From Bacteroidota bacterium (GTDB taxonomy: Bacteria > Bacteroidota > Bacteroidia > Flavobacteriales > Flavobacteriaceae), in the NCBI GenBank assembly GCA_018267095.1, contig JAFDZC010000003.1, positions 81,133-145,132 on the forward strand: a DNA stretch of 64,000 nucleotides, read 5' to 3'. The notes under the pieces are model-generated. The model saw only the letters and a program-made list of their open reading frames with translations, was not told where the DNA came from and made no database searches. Positions 59,575 to 64,000 of the stretch are shown piece after piece (the stretch's first letter is position 1; the number at the start of each line of letters is the position of its first letter). The position numbers and the translations under genes are program-made.

Positions 59575-60278
59575 ATCCAAAGTTTAGCTAAATAATCATA
59601 ATGTTCGCCTTCTAAAATCAATGCACATTGCAAACCATTGGCGTGTGCAGCATTTTGTAGGGTATTGTAATCAATATACATCCAATCAAAAGGTTTTTCA
59701 TGCTCACCTTTGTACGAGATGTTGAACACGACTTCGCCGTAATACGCCTCGTTCGATGGAATCCATTTGCCGCCGTCTTCATCTTCGTCAAACATGTAAA
59801 TGATGTCCGAACTGTCCAGTAAAATCTGACCTCCGGGCGCTAAGAGCAATTTTAGTTTTTGCAAAAAAACCGAAATATTCTTGAGCCTTCCACACATACC
59901 GGCGCCGTTCATGAGCAAGAGCAAAGTGTCGTATTGTTCGCCTTCGAGTTCTAATACATTAAGCGCGCGGGCATTTTGAATTCCGCGTAGCTCGCATGCT
60001 TTAATCGCGTTGGGCGAAATATCCACCGAAAAAACTTCGCAAGTTGTGTTTTCTTGTAAATACAAACTGTGGCTTCCGGCACCGCAACCAATGTCGAGCA
60101 CTTTTCCGCGAGCCAATTGTAAGGCTTTTTGTTCGAGTTTGGGCATCTGTTCAAATGAACGAAACAAATAGGCCACACTCATGGGGTCGGCTTCAGAAAT
60201 CGAAGTTTCAGTAATTATATCTTCAGGTTGATTGTTGGTTTGATAATCCAGGATGGCTTTTCCGAATAAATCTTTCAT
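59571..60278 (-). CDS. Class I SAM-dependent methyltransferase
   Basis: A 235-residue methyltransferase. SAM-binding motif I is VLDIGCGAGSHSLYLQ (about residue 61), with FSVDISPNAIKACELRG as motif II and LEGEQYDTLLLLMNGAG as motif III. The N terminus (about 1-55) is a short helical extension. Substrate unknown. It is the first gene of a two-gene minus-strand unit with the DinB/YfiT gene (ATGA overlap). Confidence 0.88.
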   Translation of the reverse strand: MKDLFGKAILDYQTNNQPEDIITETSISEADPMSVAYLFRSFEQMPKLEQKALQLARGKVLDIGCGAGSHSLYLQENTTCEVFSVDISPNAIKACELRGIQNARALNVLELEGEQYDTLLLLMNGAGMCGRLKNISVFLQKLKLLLAPGGQILLDSSDIIYMFDEDEDGGKWIPSNEAYYGEVVFNISYKGEHEKPFDWMYIDYNTLQNAAHANGLQCALILEGEHYDYLAKLWI

Positions 60279-60333
60279 AGGTAGTTTATATTTGTTTTTT
60301 AGCGGTCAAATGCAGTCGCTGCGCTCGAGTCAT

Positions 60334-60365
60334 TTGTCGACTTTGTTTGAAGTTGTTTACCTTTG
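60334..60365 (+). promoter_or_regulatory. Promoter of the YkgJ-family gene
   Basis: TTG (60334-60336), a 21-base spacer and TACCTTTG (60358-60365) match the Bacteroidota consensus exactly; the ATG follows at 60383. Confidence 0.78.
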
Positions 60366-60382
60366 ACGCAATCAATTGTATT

Positions 60383-60883
60383 ATGGGTTTAAAACCTTCA
60401 CTGAACGATATTCAAAAGCTGGCCAAAGATAAGCAGAACGAAAACAAAAAGTATTTCGACAAGCTCAAAAAGAAGCCGCCCAAGAATTTAGATTATCTAA
60501 TGCAGGATTTGCACGAGGCCGAGTTTCGCAAAACCGATTGCTTGCAATGCGCTAATTGTTGCAAAACCACTGGTCCGCTTTTTACTTCAGCCGATATTGA
60601 GCGGATTGCCAAACATTTCAGACTCAAGCCGCAGCAATTCATCGATCAGTATTTGCGTATTGATGAAGACAACGATTATGTTTTGCAAAGCGTGCCGTGT
60701 ACTTTTCTCGATGCCGATAATTACTGTTCAATCTATGAAGTTCGACCCAAAGCTTGTCGCGAATTTCCGCATACTGACCGTCAGAAGTTTTATCAAATTG
60801 CCGATTTGACCCTAAAGAATGTGGCTATTTGTCCGGCGGCCTATAACATTGTCGAGGAAATGAAAAAGCGTTTGCCGCTTTAG
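60383..60883 (+). CDS. YkgJ-family cysteine-cluster protein
   Basis: A 166-residue protein; ATG 60383 (MGLKPSLNDIQ) lies after the promoter, and an in-frame start at 60347 would precede it. The Cys set CLQCANCCKTTG, PCTFLDADNYCSIYEVRP and ACREFP plus a later Cys is the UPF0153/YkgJ signature, an Fe-S or zinc-binding module. Role unknown. The stop overlaps the convergent NamZ gene by four bases. Confidence 0.88.
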   Translation: MGLKPSLNDIQKLAKDKQNENKKYFDKLKKKPPKNLDYLMQDLHEAEFRKTDCLQCANCCKTTGPLFTSADIERIAKHFRLKPQQFIDQYLRIDEDNDYVLQSVPCTFLDADNYCSIYEVRPKACREFPHTDRQKFYQIADLTLKNVAICPAAYNIVEEMKKRLPL

Positions 60884-62226
60884 TTCGTCGTCAAGAAACT
60901 GTCTGGGTAAATCAGATATTTTTGGCGCATTTCTCTGAATTTACTCAAACCGGATTTCCAAGTGGCGCGAATTTCTTCTTCCGACATGCCGCCTTCAATT
61001 TGACGCTGCAATTTTTTGCTGCCCGCGAGTTTGGTAAAATACGAATTGAAAAACTTCTCGGGTTGTTCGGTATTTCGATACGCATCGATGAGCCATTTCA
61101 ATTCCAAGTGATTGATTTTTGGGATATGCGATAAATCTTCACCGCAGCATTCTTTGCCGTTTTGCGGTGGCTCTTTAGAACCCGCATTGGGTTTGGGCGT
61201 AAAGCTGTAGTGATACGAAGTCAAAAAAGGCGAGCCGTAAATCTGAAATTGTTTGTCGGTTCCGCGGCCCACACTGACGTTGGTTCCTTCAAAAAAGCAC
61301 AAACTCGCATATAAATTAATAGCTTGGTCGTTGGGCAAATTCGGCGAAGGGCGCACAGGCAGGCTGTACTGCATTTCGCGACGGTAATTCTCGCAAGGCA
61401 CAATTTTAAGCGGACATTGCAAACTGTCTTTAAGCCAGCGTTCTCCATTGATCATCAGCGCATATTCGCCAATGGTCATGCCGTGCAACACCGGAATTTC
61501 GTGCATGCCCACAAAACTGCTGTATTCTTTTTCCAAAATCGGTCCATCCACAATGGCACCATTCGGATTCGGTCGATCTAAAATCACTAGCTCAATATGG
61601 TTTTCGGCACAAGCTTCCATCACGTAATGTAAAGACGATATATAGGTATAAAAGCGCGCGCCCACATCTTGCAAGTCAAAAATCAACACTTCAATGCCCG
61701 ACAATTGTTCTTTTGAAGGTTTTTTACTGTTGCCATACAAGGATATAATCGGAATTCCGGTTTTGACATCTTTTCCGTCTACAATCAATTCTCCATCAGC
61801 ACCTTCGCCTCGAAAGCCGTGTTCTGGGGCATAAATTTTCACCAAATCTACTTTGGTTTTTTGGGTCAGGTAATCTACTATGTGCATGGTCTCAGATTTC
61901 ATGCCTGATTGTTGCATGTGGTTTACCGTATCTATATAAGTATAAGGATATTCATAAGTGATTTGTCCGCTCGGATTGGTGAGGGCCCCCACTTTTTTGT
62001 TGCGCAACAAACCCAAATAACTCTCGATGTTGTCGGCTCCGGTCAAAAATTTAGTCGAGGCCACTTTGCTTTTGACCATTACTTTGGCTGGCAATGACGG
62101 ATTGACCACCGTAGCCTGCGGAGTTTTACAAGCAACCGCCAATAATCCCACCACAGTTATGGCTAAAACGGACTTCCAATAAAAAATATGGAAATGGTCG
62201 GTCGTATGAGTGTTTGTCAAAATCAT
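60880..62226 (-). CDS. namZ: Exo-beta-N-acetylmuramidase NamZ-family (DUF1343) lipoprotein
   Basis: A 448-residue protein. A late signal segment (WKSVLAITVVGLLAVACKTPQ) carries a lipobox ending in Cys33, preceded by an unusually long polar N terminus. The DUF1343 domain follows: VGALTNPSGQ, KIYAPEHGFRGEGADGE, YGNSKKPSKEQL, FDLQDVGARFYTYISSL and HGMTIGEYALMINGE. NamZ enzymes release N-acetylmuramic acid from peptidoglycan ends for recycling. No muropeptide-recycling genes adjoin it. It is divergent from the permease gene. Confidence 0.88.
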   Translation of the reverse strand: MILTNTHTTDHFHIFYWKSVLAITVVGLLAVACKTPQATVVNPSLPAKVMVKSKVASTKFLTGADNIESYLGLLRNKKVGALTNPSGQITYEYPYTYIDTVNHMQQSGMKSETMHIVDYLTQKTKVDLVKIYAPEHGFRGEGADGELIVDGKDVKTGIPIISLYGNSKKPSKEQLSGIEVLIFDLQDVGARFYTYISSLHYVMEACAENHIELVILDRPNPNGAIVDGPILEKEYSSFVGMHEIPVLHGMTIGEYALMINGERWLKDSLQCPLKIVPCENYRREMQYSLPVRPSPNLPNDQAINLYASLCFFEGTNVSVGRGTDKQFQIYGSPFLTSYHYSFTPKPNAGSKEPPQNGKECCGEDLSHIPKINHLELKWLIDAYRNTEQPEKFFNSYFTKLAGSKKLQRQIEGGMSEEEIRATWKSGLSKFREMRQKYLIYPDSFLTTN

Positions 62227-62298
62227 GCGTCAGAATTAATCCCCCCAAATTCGGTAAATCGTATCTAAAGCTGTACTTTTGGGCCAAAACGTACCAGA

Positions 62299-63534
62299 TT
62301 GAATCTCGAATATTTTATTGCCAAAAGGCTTGTGACCGATAAAGGGCGTAAAAGTAGTATTTCTGCGCCAATTATAAAAATTGCCATCGCCGCCATCGCC
62401 ATCGGAATGATGATGATGATTGTCTCGGTGGCCACCGGTATTGGTTTGCAGCAAAAAATCCGAGAGAAAGTCTCAGCCTTCAACGGTCATATTATTATTT
62501 CTAATTACGACGACAATCAATCGCAGGGAAGTGTGATGCCGCTTTCGTTGCGTCAAGATTTTTATCCAAAATTCACCAAAGTCAGCGGAGTCAGTCATGT
62601 ACAAGCGGTGGCCAGTAAGGCGGGAATCATCCGTACCGCCGATGCTTTTGAAGGAATTGTCTTTAAAGGAGTCGGCAAAGATTACCTCTGGAAAAACATC
62701 GAAGAATACATCATACAAGGCCGCAAGCCTAATTTATCCGGGGCGCTCAATAATGAAGTGCTGATTTCAGATTACCTCGCACGTCGCCTCAAACTCAAAC
62801 TCGGCGATACGTTCAATACGTTCTTCATGAAAGAAAGCGGGAACCAACTGCCCAATCTGCGCGTTTTTAAAATCGTCGGTATTTACAATTCAGGGTTGCA
62901 AGAATTCGATTCGTCTTTTTTACTCGGAGATATTCGCCACGTGCAGCGCATCAACAAATGGGCGCTCGATCAAGTAGGCGCTTTTGAAGTTTTTCTCGAT
63001 GATTTTACCGCTATTCAAACCAAAGGCAAAGAAATCTACGAAAACATCAGTTCCACACTTGACAGCCAAACCATCGCAGAGAAGTACTACTTTATATTCG
63101 AATGGCTCGAGCTGTTTGACTTCAATATAGTAGTCATCCTCGTGGTCATGATTGCTGTGGCCACCATCAACATGGTCGTGGCGCTTTTGGTGCTCATTCT
63201 TGAACGCACGCAAATGATCGGAATCCTCAAATCACTCGGAGCGGCCAATTGGAGTGTACGCAAAATATTTCTGTACAACGCTTTTTATCTCATCGTCCGC
63301 GGACTGTTTTGGGGCAATTTACTGGGCGTCGGACTGGTTTTAATTCAGCAATACACCGGAATTATCCAACTCAATCCCGAAAATTACTACGTAAGCGTGG
63401 CCCCAGTTTCACTGAGTTTTTGGCATTGGCTCGCGCTCAACGTAGGCACAGCAGCGGTTTGTTTGCTGGTTTTGTTGGTACCGTCCTATATTATTACCAA
63501 AATTTCACCCATCAAAGCCATTCGTTTCGATTAA
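62299..63534 (+). CDS. FtsX/LolE-type ABC transporter permease
   Basis: A 411-residue permease with four membrane helices: one near residue 28-50 (KIAIAAIAIGMMMMIVSVAT) and three in the last 150 residues. A large periplasmic MacB-type domain lies between. The likely start is TTG 62299 (MNLEYFIAKRLVTDK): an in-frame stop lies at 62266-62268, no ATG or GTG occurs between, and the first ATG falls inside the first membrane helix. The sequence resembles LolC/LolE lipoprotein-release permeases; the ATPase is encoded elsewhere. It is divergent from namZ with 72 bases between starts. Confidence 0.85.
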   Translation: MNLEYFIAKRLVTDKGRKSSISAPIIKIAIAAIAIGMMMMIVSVATGIGLQQKIREKVSAFNGHIIISNYDDNQSQGSVMPLSLRQDFYPKFTKVSGVSHVQAVASKAGIIRTADAFEGIVFKGVGKDYLWKNIEEYIIQGRKPNLSGALNNEVLISDYLARRLKLKLGDTFNTFFMKESGNQLPNLRVFKIVGIYNSGLQEFDSSFLLGDIRHVQRINKWALDQVGAFEVFLDDFTAIQTKGKEIYENISSTLDSQTIAEKYYFIFEWLELFDFNIVVILVVMIAVATINMVVALLVLILERTQMIGILKSLGAANWSVRKIFLYNAFYLIVRGLFWGNLLGVGLVLIQQYTGIIQLNPENYYVSVAPVSLSFWHWLALNVGTAAVCLLVLLVPSYIITKISPIKAIRFD

Positions 63535-63544
63535 TTTTTTCATT

Positions 63545-63646
63545 GGGCGTGCCGGCTCGTTTAGCTTTTGTTTGTTTGGTTAGTTTGTTTTCTCGCCGTC
63601 GGGTTTTACGCAGTGCGCGGCACTTAGCTTCAATCCCTCACGCGGC
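63545..63646. repeat. GC-rich intergenic repeat, copy 5
   Basis: The element begins GGGCGTGCCGGCTCG and ends CAATCCCTCACGCGG, the same termini as the copy at 29249-29346 (GGGCGTGCC...CCATCCTTCACGCGG). Its right half matches 7594-7647. The 466-base stretch 63535-64000 has no other repeat and no credible gene. Confidence 0.65.
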
Positions 63647-63814
63647 AAATTCTACCGCATGTGCATTGTTTAAAATTCAAACTATCGAACCCGCAAGAAT
63701 AGTTCGGTGCGTGTTAAGGTTTGATGTTTCTGAAAAGTTCAAAAAAAGTTTGTTGATTAAGTTTCCGGTTTTCAGTGGTTTGAAAAAAACCTTTAAATTT
63801 TTTTTCTAAAAAGT

Positions 63815-63844
63815 TTGGATAAGAGAAAAAGGTTTGTACTTTTG
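63815..63844 (+). promoter_or_regulatory. Strong promoter, probably of an rRNA operon
   Basis: TTG (63815-63817), a 19-base spacer and TACTTTTG (63837-63844) are a near-ideal Bacteroidota promoter. An A/T-rich stretch precedes it (63781-63812), as often at rRNA promoters. Confidence 0.75.
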
Positions 63845-64000
63845 CACCCGCTTTGAGAATGAAGCGGGAATAAAGATAAGTTCATAGACATATTGAATTG
63901 ACAGCCGTTTCGAGGTTTGATGACCTTGAAACAATGTAGAGCGTAAATTAAGAATCACACCCAAGAGATTCGGAAAAAATAGAGTTTTAGCTAGCATCTG
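63845..64000 (+). other. Probable 16S rRNA operon leader (gene itself outside window)
   Basis: The transcribed stretch begins CACCCGCTT, with hairpin CCCGCTT (63847-63853) and AAGCGGG (63862-63868), followed by AATAAAGATAAGTTCATAGA and TATTGAATTGACAGCCGTTT. I recognise this as the leader that precedes 16S rRNA in Flavobacterium-type genomes. No rRNA gene sequence is reached before position 64000, so the call rests on leader similarity from memory. Confidence 0.6.

Noticed and set aside
60301-60340. GC-rich patch with CAAATG...CATTTG before the YkgJ-family gene as another repeat copy
   Set aside because: It lacks the GGCTGTTCGCT and GCTGCCATCC blocks of the family; only a short imperfect stem is present.
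62400-62420. ATGATGATGATGAT microsatellite as a phase-variation tract
   Set aside because: Four units only, each coding Met in a membrane helix; a change would keep the reading frame because the unit is three bases.
63249-63809. Plus-strand open frame of 186 codons overlapping the permease end and the repeat
   Set aside because: It starts out of frame inside the permease gene and runs through the GC-rich repeat into AT-rich promoter sequence.

Overview
This window reads as the chromosome of a member of the Flavobacteriaceae (Bacteroidota), close to Flavobacterium. The evidence is the gliding gene gldA, proteins with C-terminal type IX secretion (T9SS) sorting domains, a methionine synthase split into two genes, a bacillithiol-transferase-like protein, and many promoters of the form TTG-N17-23-TAnnTTTG. 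Genes are dense, base composition is moderately AT-rich, and nearly everything is housekeeping or ordinary accessory content. I see no prophage, insertion sequence, CRISPR array or tRNA gene.

Layout. 1-8670 is a methionine locus: the end of an O-acetylhomoserine sulfhydrylase-type gene, a MetX-like acyltransferase, homoserine dehydrogenase, a fatty acid hydroxylase-type membrane protein, a SAM-I riboswitch, split metH, and metF. 8704-11555 holds a PagL-like lipid A deacylase, a DUF2807 lipoprotein and gldA. 11629-13927 is a tetR - ABC1 kinase - TIGR03643 operon. 13990-17241 is an aromatic amino acid operon with a Tyr-rich leader peptide and terminator, then rsgA, dtd, three DUF3857 proteins, a MazG-like gene, aroA and queA up to 29175.

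29365-45495 mixes kynU, a large FMN-barrel-like protein, an arginase-family gene, amt, a photoreactivation operon (flavin reductase, DUF2256, CryDASH, Fe-S photolyase), kmo, and a T9SS leucine-rich repeat protein. 45675-53602 holds a HerA-like ATPase and an ExbB-ExbD-ExbD-TonB-PstS-TPR operon. 53908-63534 holds queE, two secreted TonB C-terminal-domain proteins, a class V aminotransferase, an acyltransferase, an M43 protease, a DinB/YfiT protein, a methyltransferase, a YkgJ protein, NamZ and an FtsX-type permease. The window ends in what looks like the promoter and leader of an rRNA operon.

Three regulatory signals stand out. (1) The tetR operon (11.6 kb) and the photoreactivation operon (39.7 kb) carry the same 36-bp inverted-repeat architecture, [A/T]TTTGTTT[G/A]A-N16-TTAAACAAAA, which predicts one TetR regulon over two separated operons. 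(2) A 20-codon leader peptide with four Tyr codons and one Phe codon, followed by a terminator and a possible antiterminator, precedes the tyrA/aroG-type operon. (3) The SAM-I riboswitch repeats its P1 helix sequence in a hairpin that ends two bases before the metH start. In addition, at least five copies of a GC-rich intergenic repeat family are scattered through the window.
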